Of a stretch of DNA of 64,000 bases, positions 22,422 through 34,160 are shown piece by piece. Made by a program: the position numbers and the translations under genes. Position 1 is the first letter of the stretch; each line of letters opens with the position of its first letter. Under the pieces are notes generated by a model that ran no database searches, had not been told where the DNA came from, and worked only from the letters and a program-made list of their open reading frames with translations. Source of the DNA: Archegozetes longisetosus. Taxonomy: Eukaryota; Arthropoda; Arachnida; Sarcoptiformes; Trhypochthoniidae. Location: positions 13,114,387 through 13,178,386 of the forward strand of contig JAEMBT020000006.1 in NCBI GenBank assembly GCA_018873245.2, in the 5' to 3' direction.

Positions 22422-22879
22422 AGAATTACTTAAAAGTTTATAATAAAATATTAGAAGTTAATACGTTGGAAGTGCAGGGTATCAGACAAATAACTAAATG
22501 ATTTCAATTGATTATAACATTTTGTTATTTGAGGTAAACTCTCAAACTCTACGTCCTTTATCTCTATTAAAAATGAGATTTTTTCCATAACTTCAATTTT
22601 TATTTACTTTTCATTACTGAATAGGGAATTTTTATTGTGAATGTAAAGTATATTGTTTAAGTCCGAAAAGTCCAATAACAGTTCAGAGAAAGTTCAGAGT
22701 TCAAAAGAGCCATCAACTAACCACACAATTTGAACACATTGTATCATAAATTCTTATTATTTGTAAACCACTTTTTAAAAATATTTCATTTAATAAATCT
22801 GAATAAATTTGAAAATATTAAAGTTTGAAATCATGTAGTTATTTGTCAAACGCCTTGTAAATGTATTAGCTTTAAAGAC

Positions 22880-23110
22880 GTGCTCTTTATTTTATATGTG
22901 GTTCCTGGTTCTATTCCAGGTAGCCCATAGTTATTTTTTGCTAGAAATAAATTCTTTTTTTGCGTTTTCTAAAAAATGAACACCCAGTGCTGCGCCTCCT
23001 ATTCACATTGATTACAAATATATATCTTTTCGAGTCTAAAGTATCCACAGTTCGAATGCATAGAAGGACAGACAGACAGAAACACATATCTGCTCCTTAT
23101 TATATAGATT
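22880..23110 (+). repeat. SINE-like retroposon fragment
   Basis: It begins with a tRNA T-arm-like hairpin (CCTGGTTCTATTCCAGG, with a B-box-like core). It ends with GGACAGACAGACAG followed by TATTATATAGATT, the kind of tail seen in many arthropod SINE/LINE families. The 5' half of a tRNA is not clear, so this is a partial copy. Confidence 0.45.
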
Positions 23111-23284
23111 GAATTGCTATTTTTAACCACTAATTCTATTACATTCAATTTGATTATTAAAAGTTTGTTTTAAAATATCAAATTTTGAATCGGGTGAGTA
23201 ATTTATTTGACATCTGATTATAATATCAAAATGTAAAACACTTTAACTGCTTTATCTGAGTTTATAAGATAAAAATACATACTA

Positions 23285-25341
23285 CAGTTGAAACTCTTTA
23301 TTAGCAAGTCCTATATAAGCAAGATTTCGATATTAGCAGTGATTTTAAAAGTAAATAAGCTCCTTGTATTAAAATAGGCTTATTTTGGTTCCATATAAGC
23401 AAACCCTTTATAAGCAAAATTTCATTTTAAGCAATACTTTTAAAGCCAAAACAGGTGCAGATTTCGGTTTATAAGCAAAATTTTCCAAGAAATTCAAAGA
23501 TTTAATTAAGTCCTTTTACTGACCAATCAAATAGTCTTTGTTTAACTTTTGTAAAGTTAACATATCTGTTAGAAAAACGCGTTATTGAAGTTTCATTTTA
23601 TTTCATTTTGAGTTTGAATTAGTTTGTGATGAGTACAATTAAAAGAAGAAAACGGGGATCTATCCCAATCAATATCAAATATAAAGTTATAAGTGATGCT
23701 GAAAAGGGCATAAAATATAAAGAAATTGTTAAAACTTATGCTTTAAACGGTGAATATCAAATTTCTAAGTGGATTAAAGATAAAAGTAAAATTATTAAAG
23801 CCTTTCATTCAAAATCAACAACAAATAAATTTCGTGTCCGAAACCCAAAATTTCAAGTAATAGAAGATGCTTTATTAACTTTTATGGAAAATATTTCTAA
23901 AAATACAAATATTCCTATAAGTGGTATTTTATTACAAGAAAAAGCACTCGAATTTGCTAAAAAATTTAACATTAGCGAAGAATTTAAAGGAAGCAATGGC
24001 TGGTTTAGAAAATTTATAGCTCGCAATGAAATAGTTTACAAAACAATATGTGGTGAATCTGCTTCTGTTAATCAAAATGTGGTCGAAGATTGGATTAATA
24101 ATAAGTTACCGTCAATTATTGCAGGATATGACAAGAAAGATATTTATAATGCGGACGAAAGTGGACTGTTTTGGAGAGCATTGCCTGATAAAACATTTTG
24201 TTTTAAAGGTGACACTTGTAAAGGCATTAGAAGATCAAAAGAAAGATTTACATTTTTAGTGATTTGCAATTGGGATGGATCTGATAAAAGAACAATAACT
24301 GCCATTGGGAAGTCTAAAAGTCCTAAATCTTTTAAAAAAAGTTAAAACTTTACCTGTAAGGTATTACTCTAATAAGACTGCATGGATGCAGTCCGACATT
24401 TTCACCGAAGTTTTAAACAAGTGGAATAAGAACTTAATAAAAGAAAACAGAAAAATTATATTATTTATTGATAACTGCAGCGCTCATCCCAACTTATACT
24501 TATCAAATATCAAACTTGAGTACTTCCCTCCAAATTGCACATCAACTTTACAGCCATTAGATCAGGGAATAATAAAGAACATTAAAGTAAAATATCGGCA
24601 TAAAATTGTTAGAAAATTATTAGATTTGTATAATCGCAATAAAACTCCAGATATAAACTTTATAGATTTATATGATTCTGTATGTTATTTGCAAACTGCA
24701 TGGATGAATGTAAAACAGTCAACAATTGAAAACTGCTTCCGAAAGAGTGGCTTTAAATTACAAGTAAATACCACTATTATAGAATGTGCTGAAGAGGAAG
24801 AATCAGATTCAGATGAATATTCTGGTTTAGAAGAGATAATATCTGAAGAGGACTTTAATAATTATGTCGATATTGATAATCATTTGGACACACGTGAAAA
24901 ATTAACAGAACAACAAATTATTGATCAAATGATTGAAAAATATGCATTGAATGAAAGTACTGACGAAGAAAGTGAAATTGATTCTGATAATGAATATATC
25001 GATTCGAATGAACAAATTATTAATAACGCAGAAGCTTCAGATATGATTCACAAACTAAGAAAGTTTTTTTCTTCAAAAGAAGGAACAGATGATATGTTGA
25101 CTTTACTTAACAAGTTAGATAATAATATTTTAAAATTTTCGAAATTTTCAAAACAGACTAAAATTTCTGACTATTTTTCTTAAATTTGTATAAGAAATTT
25201 CATTATTTTGAAATAAATAAACTTTTTTGTGAGGTTGTCCTGAGTTATTGATTTTTGTGTCATTTTCCATATAAGCAAATTTTCGTTTTAAGCAACTTCT
25301 TTTTAGAAAAATTACGACTTGCTTATAAAGAGTTTCAACTG
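23285..25341. mobile_element. Tigger element, nearly complete
   Basis: Terminal repeats CAGTTGAAACTCTTTATTAG and its near-complement at the right end are flanked by TA on both sides. Subterminal ATATAAGCAA motifs are repeated, as in other Tiggers. The element is about 2.06 kb and carries a full-length transposase split by a single frameshift. It is the best-preserved Tigger in the window. Confidence 0.88.
23629..25183 (+). pseudogene. Tigger transposase with single frameshift
   Basis: The first frame (23629-24345) has an N-terminal psq/HTH domain, a CENP-B-type HTH (EFKGSNGWFRKF) and the first catalytic Asp (NADESGLFW). The second frame (24305-25183) has the second and third Asp (LFIDNCSAH, LQPLDQGI; spacing 29 residues). 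It then has the WMNVKQSTIENCFRKSGF region, an acidic tail and a terminal PIP-box-like QTKISDYF. The break sits in a run of seven A near 24340 and equals one extra base. The original protein would be a nuclear transposase. A sequencing error in the A-run cannot be excluded. Confidence 0.8.
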
Positions 25342-25539
25342 TATATATAATTAACTATTTTGTATATTAAAATCTTCATTGTGAATTAAAAATTTTTATA
25401 TATTAATGCGACTTAGTTCCACTTTCACTTTTCAAATTGAAAGACTTTTAAGTTAAGCATAAAACTTGAAAAAGTTTCGAACCTGCGAAAATATATAGAT
25501 AAAGTGACTGTATCTCTGACTTATTATATATGAGAAAAG

Positions 25540-26400
25540 GTATCTTTTAAGATATCTAATAAACAAAGTAAAGCTCAATCTCAAAGGAGTTTTTGTTATA
25601 AATATACAATAAATCGTAGAAATAATAAATAATAATGTTTGAATAATTTGTGATAGCTTAACCTATCGTCACAACTATGGGGTAAAATGTCCCAAGTTTT
25701 GCTTTAAAAATCTCGCTTAAGTCAACAAAATTTCGTCATTTCTTGAGAATTTAGGTATTCCTCAGTCATATATCTGACTTTGAATGGCAAAAAATCTGAT
25801 TAATTTGGACTTATAACTGTTTTAAAAAATTTCTGGTAATATCTCTTTCTGTGAACAGAAATTTGCCTTAACATCGCAGTGCTTCGTGTTTACTATATGT
25901 GTCCCAGTGCTGTGATGTCGCTACTAGCAATTTGAACCACTAATGACGCTGTAGTAGATAATAACTACAAATTAATTAATTAATTAATTAAGACTTCGAT
26001 AACAAGGGCAAACTTTGATTTGTAAAGCAACAGAGCTAACCTAGAACAAATATAAAGTGTGGAAAACGTGGGATAAAATTTTACTCCACGGTTAATTTTA
26101 CGTTTTCGGAAGTTAAGTTGTGACGAAGGGTTAATATTTAATATTGATATCCTCCGTTAGATAACTTCAATTATGCGATCCAATGCTATTTATCGCTTAG
26201 TACTTAAAATGTTTAGAAAAATACCAGAAATACGTTTTTAACACTGAGTGACGTATATTAAACACTTCATAAAAAATTTTATTGAAGTAAAAAGTATTGT
26301 ACAGAAATGATATATAAAACTAACTGTTTAACGGCTGAACAGAAATACAATTAGTTTTAAAATGCTAATAATCCATAAATTCAATTAAAGTTCAGAAGAG
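25540..26400 (+). repeat. Partial copy of the CYP3-upstream repeat
   Basis: This stretch resembles DNA upstream of the CYP3-clan genes: TTTGAATAATTTGTGATAG and GTTAGATAACTTCAATTAT have close matches at 28.3/29.1 kb and at 49.2 kb. It is interrupted at 25662-26130 by a TTAA-flanked MITE. No coding exon of the P450 follows. Confidence 0.6.
25662..26130. mobile_element. TTAA-flanked MITE, derivative of the 33.5-38.1 kb element
   Basis: TTAA flanks both ends (25658-25661 and 26131-26134), and the ends share TCGTCACAACT in inverted orientation. The paralogous sequence at 49.2 kb is the uninterrupted site. Its left half matches about 37900-38095 in reverse complement and its right half matches about 33482-34310. 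It is thus an internally deleted copy of the larger TTAA element. A (TTAA)n tract lies at about 25975. Confidence 0.8.
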
Positions 26401-26497
26401 ATTCTTTTATCTTTGGGCGACTGATCCTCGTATTTAATAAGTATTTGTTTATAATACAAGTATGAAAATTTAGCGCATATGTTGAAAAAGGTTATAC

Positions 26498-27156
26498 CCC
26501 GATTGATAGACATCCACTTTATAGAAATCCACTTTATAGAAATCCACTTTGTAGACACCCACTTTATAGAAATCCACTTTATAGACATTCCACTACATAG
26601 ACATCTTATTTCATAGACACTTGGTTAGAGAGACATTTTTAAGCTATTCAAAATAATTTAAGTTTATTTACACATCTGAGAAATTAAAATAATTGTATAT
26701 TAATTATACTGAAAGTCAAGTGCATCGAATCTCATATCTACTAATCCGTTAATCTTATAATCTTATGATAATTAAGATATTTAACACGTGTAAAATGCAA
26801 ACCCATTCAACTATTTTTCAATTGAATGAAAAGTGATTTTTATTTTGAGTCTATTCAGTTCAATATATCAATTTTTATTAGAATATTTCTGCATATCTAT
26901 ATTTGAATTTTATTAATTAGTTAGTGTTTGTGTAATCTATCTGTAAACTACGTCTGAATTAAGTTTTACTGAACCAAACAAAGGGAAAATGATCATTTTT
27001 CAAAATTAGATTCAAATAGATTGTTTAGAATTAACATCGATAATCTCCTCGATAACCAGAATTTTCATTAGCGAATAATTAGTCTATAAAATGAAATGTC
27101 TATGAAGTGGGTGTCTACAAAGTGGATTTCTATAAAGTGGATGTCTATAAACTGGG
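26498..27156. mobile_element. TIR element with 15-bp tandem repeats in its arms
   Basis: The left arm (26507-26625) holds about seven tandem units close to TAGAAATCCACTTTA. The right arm (about 27085-27150) holds about four in inverted orientation. The ends CCCGATTGATAGACATCC and the reverse complement CCCAGTTTATAGACATCC match. No clear target duplication is visible. The tandem repeat makes a meaningless repetitive ORF (ISIKW units) on the minus strand. Confidence 0.65.
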
Positions 27157-27586
27157 AAGACACCGTTGATAAAAGCAACTTTAAAAGTATAATCAACACA
27201 TTGCGCAATATTCGTCCAAAGATGAAAGAACCTCTTCTAGGTTGAAACCTTGAAGTCATTCTGCGATACATATATGTGTCGATTTCCAGAGAAAAAGTTT
27301 GAAAACGACTGATTTAAAGGAACAACTTTTGTTGTTTTGATACTTATTTAGGTTCTTTAATTTTGATTTTCTAATATTGAAGTTTCGACATTTGAATAAT
27401 AATTATTTTGAATTGTAATTTAAAAAATAATGAATAAATTGGGATTTTCCATCATCGAGTTTTGTGAAAATAGCTCAAAATCTTGTAACTAAAAGCTCTA
27501 TTGGATGGCAGCCAATTATAAAATCAGCTAAGCTTTAACTGATCTTAATCATACTTCGTATAACTTGAATATGTTTTTTGAAGAAT

Positions 27587-27950
27587 AGCCTTGGGTTTAA
27601 TATTATGCGAATAAAAGCATTGAAGACTACTTTTAAATTGAAAGGCAATTCCTATTACTAAAAGTTTGGAACTAATCCTACTTTTCATGTCCTTATTAAA
27701 CTTTTAGTCTTACTTCAGTACAGGTTGATATGAATGAGTTAGCACTAATAGTAATTTGTAAAGTATGTAAATCGTTCATATGTTAATATTGTAGTTAAAA
27801 TCTGAATACTTTTCGCGATAAGACTTATTCACTATTTATCCTTATATTATTTTGCCATTCGTTAAAAGTTGAATAATGAAGTGAAATGAAAACTTATGTG
27901 TATACGTCTTAATGTATACCTCTTAGCATTTTAGTCTTAGACCTAAGGCT
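27587..27950. mobile_element. MITE family C, long copy
   Basis: The ends CTTGGGTTTAATATTATGC and the reverse complement of GCATTTTAGTCTTAGACCTAAGG are imperfect inverted repeats. Shorter relatives lie at 32848-33026 and about 42225-42333; the internal block CTACTTTTAAATTGAAAGG is shared in inverse orientation. Confidence 0.55.
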
Positions 27951-28308
27951 ACAAAAAACATAGTTGTTTATCAATAGTCAGGAGTGAAAACCTTCAGGTT
28001 TTTTTTATTTCGGCACATTCTGATGTTTGATTTGATGAACAAGTCTATGGTTGAAACAGAAATCACATCAAAAACTGTATTTAACCATCACACCAGATAT
28101 ACAATGCAAAAATAACTTTCTTTCGAGTTATGAAAATTTTTCTAACTGGTCTCCAAATATGACATTTTAATCAGAATTGGTATATATAAGAAAAAGTTAA
28201 GAACTTTTAAGATGTCTAATAAAGCATTAACTCAGCCCAAGGTTTTTGTTATGAACATATAATAAATATAAATATTGTTTGAATAATTTTTGATGGTTTA
28301 ATATTTGC

Positions 28309-29095
28309 GGACCAATTATTGTAAACATGTACGGAGTATTATTTATTCAATTTTGTCATATTAAGGGAATAACTGATTACTAAAATATGAGCGCTTAGTA
28401 CGAAATCAATATTTGTATAAACCTAAACAAATACAAGTTTGCAAAGTTGATTATTGTTTATTCTAAATTTTTAATTTATAGTTTTGTGTATTTCAAGTCG
28501 AATAATTTTTTTTCATTTTTTATAGATTGAAATTAAATTATGGTTTAATACTAATCAAAGATGTGTTCAAAAGTATTTGTGTTTAATTATTTGACTAATC
28601 CTTAGTTATAAAATATACATAAGGCATCGTCCATTAATAACGTTACGCTGAAAAGGGGTAGGGAGTAACAAGAGCCAAATGTAACAAATTGTAACATTAA
28701 GGGGTAGGCTTTGAAAGCATGTAACGTTACATTCTTTTACTTAGTTTTCTTGCATAAAAAATCACAATTAAGTAGTTCTTAAGTTCAATTTATTGATTAT
28801 TCTCACTAATAGTGATGTTCTTATAATAAGAATAGATCAAATTTGGCATTATTTTCGTGTTATGTGCGAAATACTCATGAACTAAACGTCTGAAAAAAAT
28901 GTAACGTTCCATCTAGGGGGTAGGGTGGTGTTAAAACCTTGCGAACCACAGGCTAACATGGGGTAGGGGGTCCCCACGAAAAGGTCACTTTGGCGTAACG
29001 TTATTAATGGACGATGCCTAATGAACAGAGTCTGCACTCTCAGACATCTTAACACTTGTTTAAATATCACCTGGGCTGTTTACAATAATTGCTCC
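28309..29095. mobile_element. TIR insertion in CYP3 upstream region
   Basis: GGACCAATTATTGTAAAC at the left pairs with GTTTACAATAATTGCTCC at the right. The flanking sequences rejoin the upstream-repeat family (TTTAATATTT on both sides). It is interrupted by the MITE at 28623-29018. Coding capacity is absent. Confidence 0.5.
28623..29018. mobile_element. MITE with GGCATCGTCC termini
   Basis: Perfect terminal repeats begin GGCATCGTCCATTAATAACG, and TAA flanks both ends. The element holds runs of G (GGGGTAGG) and repeated TGTAACGTTAC-type motifs. The 3-bp TAA duplication fits PIF/Harbinger-like elements, but no transposase is present to confirm. The matching termini suggest recent insertion. 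Confidence 0.75.
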
Positions 29096-29207
29096 TCATT
29101 TAATATTTCATATCTGCCGTTAGATAACTTCAATTATAATATCTGTCTCTTAGTATTTAAAATGTTATATAAAAATACCAGGAGTACGTTTTTTAATACT
29201 AGCTAGC

Positions 29208-29583
29208 GAACTTCACAACTTGTTAGCCAAAGATTAAATCCGTTCAACTTTTAAATGTTAGCTCAGGTTAAAACGAATCAAATATAAAATTACTAAATGC
29301 CAAGTACTTGATTGAGTATACAATTAATCTATTTTAACATTTACTACATTATATTTAACATAATGGTTGTTATATTGAACATAATGCATTTGCCAAAAAG
29401 GATTTACATAAAGTAAAGACTTATAGTATGCAAATTAATTAAAATGTCATGTTAAAACAGATTAGTTGTATACAGAATGAAGTACTCAGCTTTAATCATT
29501 TTATATTTAATTTGTTTAAACCTGAACTAACATTTAAAAGCTGAACAGATTTAATCCTTAGTTAACAAGTCGTGAAGTTTACT
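29208..29583. repeat. Foldback element, ~85-bp arms
   Basis: GAACTTCACAACTTGTTAGC at the left is matched in reverse complement at the right end. Pairing continues through GATTAAATC and CTTTTAAATGTTAG. It is non-coding and lies 0.5 kb upstream of the first CYP3 gene. Confidence 0.75.
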
Positions 29584-30063
29584 ACTGAAGCACACATCAT
29601 AAATGCTTCATAAAGTCTTTTTGGACCAAAAAGTTATTTTTCAAAAGTTTTCTCTTATAGAATCAAACATTTTTCGTGTCACGACAATCATCATTGTATT
29701 CGTTCAGTTAATTTTAATTTATTGTTAAATCATTATCAGAAACAATAGATATAAAATTAACTGTTTAGCGACTGAACAAAAAAGGAATGTTAGTTTAAAA
29801 ATCCTAAATATCTATCAATTAATTTTAAGGTTCAAACCTTGAAATAAGTCTGTAGTACGTGTATACTTAAAATTTGATGGTTATATATATGAATTATTCA
29901 TTTATATGTTAAAAGCTTAGTGTGTATGTTGTTACGATCCTAGCTCCTAATTTCACCTTTTATTAATGGTATTGGCTTAGAAACAAGTTTTCACAAGTAT
30001 TTAAGGACAAGTTTTTACTGAAAGAACTGCCAGTTTTCATAGTAATTCTTATGGAACGCTAAA

Positions 30064-31844
30064 ATGGATTCATTTTATAACAACATTTTATCAATGACGG
30101 AGTCGAAACTTTTCATATCACTAATTATCTCATCTTTTTTGGTTACTTATGTGTATCGTAAACTAACATTTTGGAAACGTCAGGGGGTACCAAACGATGT
30201 TTGTCATACTTTTAGATCTTTGAGTAAAGTCTTACAATTAAATGATATGGATTGCGTCAAAAGAAACGGAAAAGTTGTTGGGTAAGTGTCTGATGGTTAT
30301 ATGAAAAAATTCATATGAAATACAATTTGAAAATATTTTCTATAAATAACTCAATTTATAGCACTTACGAACTTTTGTCACCGACTTTATTGGTGGCCGA
30401 ACCCGAGTTAATAAATCAGATACTCGTTAAAGACTTCAAGAAATTTCCCAATCATAGAGTAATAATAAGAAAGCAATTTCTGAGTTTTATACTGTATTGA
30501 CTATTTAACATTTTTCTGATTAATTCCAAAGACTTATACTTTACCTGATCAACCTGGCGGAAGGAGTCTCTTGGAAGCGGATTATGATTTGTGGAAACCT
30601 TCGAGACATCTAATAGTTCCAGTATTTTCTTTAGCTAATCTTAAAAAAATCAAACATTTATTTGAGGATTCAGTACAACTATTTTTGAATAATATCGAAA
30701 AGGTCGCTATAAGTGGAGAGTCTTTTGACATGAGGCCTTATTTTGAATCGTTTATTTTGGACAATTCTTTGAGAGCTTTCTATGCAACTGGAATTGATTC
30801 TGCAAATGATTCAACAAATCCTTTAATCGTCAATTCGAGAAAAATATTCATGAAAGATATTTCAATCGAACAATTATTAGCACTCTGCTCTCCAAAACTT
30901 GCAAAAATATTTGATTTGCGAACTTTTGATAGAAAGGCTGTAGATTTTCTGACAAAAGTGGTTCAGAAAATGATTGGTGAAAGAAAACAAAATATCAAAG
31001 GAAATGATTTGTTGCAGATTCTACTCGACTCTACAAACGATAATCCAGACACTACTAAATTCAGTCAGTATTTTGATTTAAGTTTTATGATAAACTAATG
31101 AAATATTAAACAATCAAAACAAATTTTAATTATTTTTGTAAAGGACTCGATGATAAAGAAGTCATTGACAACTGTATATTATTTTTGGTGGCAGGATTCG
31201 ATTCAACTTCGAGTGGACTCACAAATCTTGCGTATAATTTAGTGACAAATCCTTCAAAACAAGAAAAACTAATAAAAGAAATAGATGAACAGCTCAATGG
31301 AATCGAACCTGATTTTGATAATATTAATCAGTTACCATATTTAGACGCCTGTATCAAAGAGTCTCTCAGATTAGAACCTTCTGCTGTCAGAATAGAGAGG
31401 ATATCTGTTTGCGATTGTAAATTGGGTGATATTTTTGTACCGAAAGACACATTGATCTCAATTCCCTTAAGAACCGTACAAAGAGATCCAGATAATTTTG
31501 AAAATGCGGATGAATTCATACCCGAAAGGTTTTTACCAGAAAATAAACATGAGATAAAACCAGGAACTTATGCGCCATTTGCTGATGGACCGCGAAATTG
31601 TGTTGGAATGAGATTTGCCTTATTAGAAATGAAGTATTGTTTGACAAAACTATACAAGAAATATGAATTCGTTAAATGCAATGAGACTGAGGTTTGTTTT
31701 CAATCATCATTTATTTAAATTCGAAAATTGATAATTATTTTGAGAATTTTTATTTGATCTCTGGAACAGCCAATCGAATACTATTCTGGACAAGTCATTG
31801 CGATGCCTAAACGTCTGATTTTGAAAGTAAAAAAGAGGTCATAA
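30064..31844 (+). CDS. Cytochrome P450, CYP3 clan (copy A)
   Basis: Five exons: 30064-30281, 30362-30458, 30532-31063, 31144-31691 and 31770-31844. They sum to 1,470 nt (489 aa). The short last exon supplies a typical CYP3 ending (YYSGQVIAMPKRLILKVKK); reading on from exon 4 gives a false end. The product would be a membrane-anchored microsomal monooxygenase with an N-terminal anchor at about residues 12-30. Motifs are C-helix WKPSR, I-helix AGFDSTS, ExxR (E355-R358), PERF (409-412) and heme loop FADGPRNCVG with Cys435. S303 stands where most P450s, including copy B, have the proton-delivery Thr. Exons 4-5 and the 3' flank are nearly identical to copy B (39452), while exon 1 differs much more. 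Substrate is unknown. Confidence 0.88.
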
Positions 31845-32847
31845 AATAAGATTATCAAACGTTTTGAACATTTTTAATGACTGTTGGAAAATATTATTAC
31901 TCCTTTGCTTTGTGTTCACTCAACATGTTTTCCATCAGTCAACTATATGATTGGTGGAAAAATTGTTATAATTCTTCTCTTATCAAGATTTGGTTCATTT
32001 AACATGATTGATGGTTTTATTTTTGTCAAATACAAATTTCAAGTGAATTATAATTAATGTGAACTTTTATTTTTTAACATTCAATTAACTCTTCAGATAG
32101 ACTTAAATTTTATTGACTTACATTACTCTTCTAGATTAAATCTGAACAAATATATCTAATTCTGGTTACAAGTAGTTCAGATATCGAGTAATCGAATAAA
32201 ACAAACTTTAAGTTTCGAAACAAATTCAATATTTTGAAAAAGTTAGATAATTACAGAATTCGACACAAAAGCAATCAATGTAAACATAAGTCATTATCCA
32301 AACTAATAATTTTATGTATTTGTTGTCAACATCAGAAACACTATATAATTAAATTGTGTTTATATGTTTTTGGCTATTTTTTATGAGCTTCTCCACACTT
32401 TTCAATATAAACGGCGAAAGTATTTCAACACTTCTTTATCACTGAGGTTGTGATCTTTTGCTGGAACTTACATTCTATATAAGCTGACAGTGTGAGGACA
32501 ATATGAGGGCCATCAAGACATCGGATGAAATCTTCTTTACACTATTATTACTGTTTTTCATCTTTGGTTATCCTTTAGATAAATGTTCGTAATCTGAAGG
32601 AGCAGTTAGTGCTGTCGGAACATGTGATCGAATGCGCTTTACTTGTTATTTCTTTGGTACCATTGTTTGATCTAAGTTTTCTACTTCAGATTTAAGATTC
32701 AATTTCCACAAATTACTTTTGTTCAATTGATTTTTATGCTTTAAATTTTGAAATCACACTTTTATTATTGTTTGTCAGACCCATTTTTATTGTTGTACTC
32801 AAAAATTGAGACTTTAATACAATTGAATGCTTTTTTGAAGAAGACAC
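31845..32847. other. 3' flank shared with the second CYP3 gene
   Basis: From the stop codon to about 32258 the sequence is nearly identical to 41242-41655. It then diverges abruptly. AATAAA-like signals lie near 32195. The remainder shows no gene. Confidence 0.6.
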
Positions 32848-33026
32848 TTAGGTTTAAGACTAGAATGCTAAACAGTATACATAAAGACATACAGATCGTC
32901 CAAAAAACAACTAAAGTTTGACAGGGATATCAAAGTAGGATTAATTCTACACTTTTAGTAGTTGTGATTCCCTTTCAATTTAAATGTAGTGTTTAACACT
33001 TTTTATACTCTTAATCTTAAACCTAA
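32848..33026. mobile_element. MITE family C, short copy
   Basis: CTTAGGTTTAAGACTAGAATG at the left pairs with the right end CTTAATCTTAAACCTAAG. The internal block GACAGGGATATCAAAGTAGG is repeated almost exactly at about 42240. It is non-coding. Confidence 0.6.
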
Positions 33027-33477
33027 GGCTCTTTAAAAATTATTCAAATACAGACAAATGTTGTTATAGAATGTGCAAACATTAGCTCATATCAATCTCA
33101 ACTTATAGATATTTAAAAAGTGCATCAATTAAGGGATCAATGCGATAAATTAAATTTACTTTATTTTATATAAGTTTTTAGTGAAACGCACGCATTGAGT
33201 AATGTCGAATTTATTCCTTGATTATGCGACTTTCCACCACATCATTTTTAATCAGTTGATTTACATCATCTAAACATAGATGCAAGAGATACAGCCATTC
33301 ATGCCTTCATTCAGTACTTGAGCCAAAAACTGAATATCGTTTATCGCTTTACTGTGTATTTATATTTGCATGTAGTCCATCCCATATATAATTAACGGGT
33401 CAGTGCAGCCAAAGATTTTACTATAACTGAGACTGAAATTGACCACATTATTCGCTTTCAAAGTTTTAACCATAAAA
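33027..33477. other. No recognisable gene
   Basis: Spacer between MITE C and the TTAA-bounded element. I see no gene here. Confidence 0.5.
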
Positions 33478-33628
33478 TTAACCCTTTAACACAACATAAC
33501 TTCTGAAAACGTAGAATTAACTGTGGAGTAAAATGTTACTCCACATTCTCCACATTTTATATCAGTTCTAAGTGAGTGCTGATACTTTTTCAAAGTTAGC
33601 CCATTTTATCCAAATTTTAATTAATGAG

Positions 33629-34160
33629 TAGTGAATACAGTACTCGGCGTGAAGGCGAGCCTGAATTCGGTGGCGAGATTCGGCGTAACCTTTAAACCAA
33701 ACAAAATTTTCATAATCCGGTGGCAAAATTCGGCTTTAAAAATGACATGAATTTTCATTGAATAATTAAGCTTTATAACACTATCATTCTATTAATATAA
33801 TTGAATAACTAACAAGCCTTTGTTTAATATCTCCATTGAAATACACAATTATTTGAATTTAAAGTGTGTCTGAATTGACGCTATTTCTTTTGACGGTATT
33901 GATATCTCTCATTTTACTGAAAGACCTTTCAGCATCAGTATTATTTTCAATAGTTTTTTAAAAATATACAGTTATATGTTTTTGGTTTTAAAACAATTTA
34001 TAAAAAATGCATGAATAATGCTCAATTTCAATCAAAAATTGCTTAAAATTCGGCTTATTCGGCGTGAATTCGGTCCACGCCGAATCTTTTTGTTGGATTC
34101 AGCGGTGAAATTTGGCCTTAAAGTCGAAATTCGGCGTCAAGCCGAAAACTGTATTCACTA
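33629..34160. mobile_element. hAT MITE (TAGTGAATACAG ends)
   Basis: Inverted ends TAGTGAATACAG are exact at both termini. The octamer TTAATGAG flanks both sides perfectly (33621-33628 and 34161-34168). Internal repeats of AATTCGGCGT-like motifs are abundant. It is inserted in the end region of the TTAA transposon and has no ORF. Confidence 0.85.

Larger units (their letters stand above)
27340..30063 (+). repeat. Duplicated CYP3 upstream region
   Basis: Blocks of this 2.7-kb stretch recur upstream of the second CYP3 gene (39190-39451), at 48220-50270, in inverted form at 50930-51360, and partly at 25540-26400. Shared landmarks are a TTTCGACATTTGAATAAT-like block, a GTTGAAACAG block, GTTAGATAACTTCAATTAT and the ACAAGTATTTAAGGACAAG segment near the start codon. 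Several MITEs interrupt this copy. It presumably contains the promoter of the gene at 30064. I see no clear TATA box. Confidence 0.6.

Noticed and set aside
26385-26588. Minus-strand ORF with ISIKW repeats
   Set aside because: It is a translation of the 15-bp tandem repeat in a transposon arm, with no other coding sign.
31692-31718. CYP3 copy A ending in VCFQSSFI (and the same in copy B)
   Set aside because: These codons lie past a good GT donor; the true last exon downstream restores the family C-terminus in frame in both genes.
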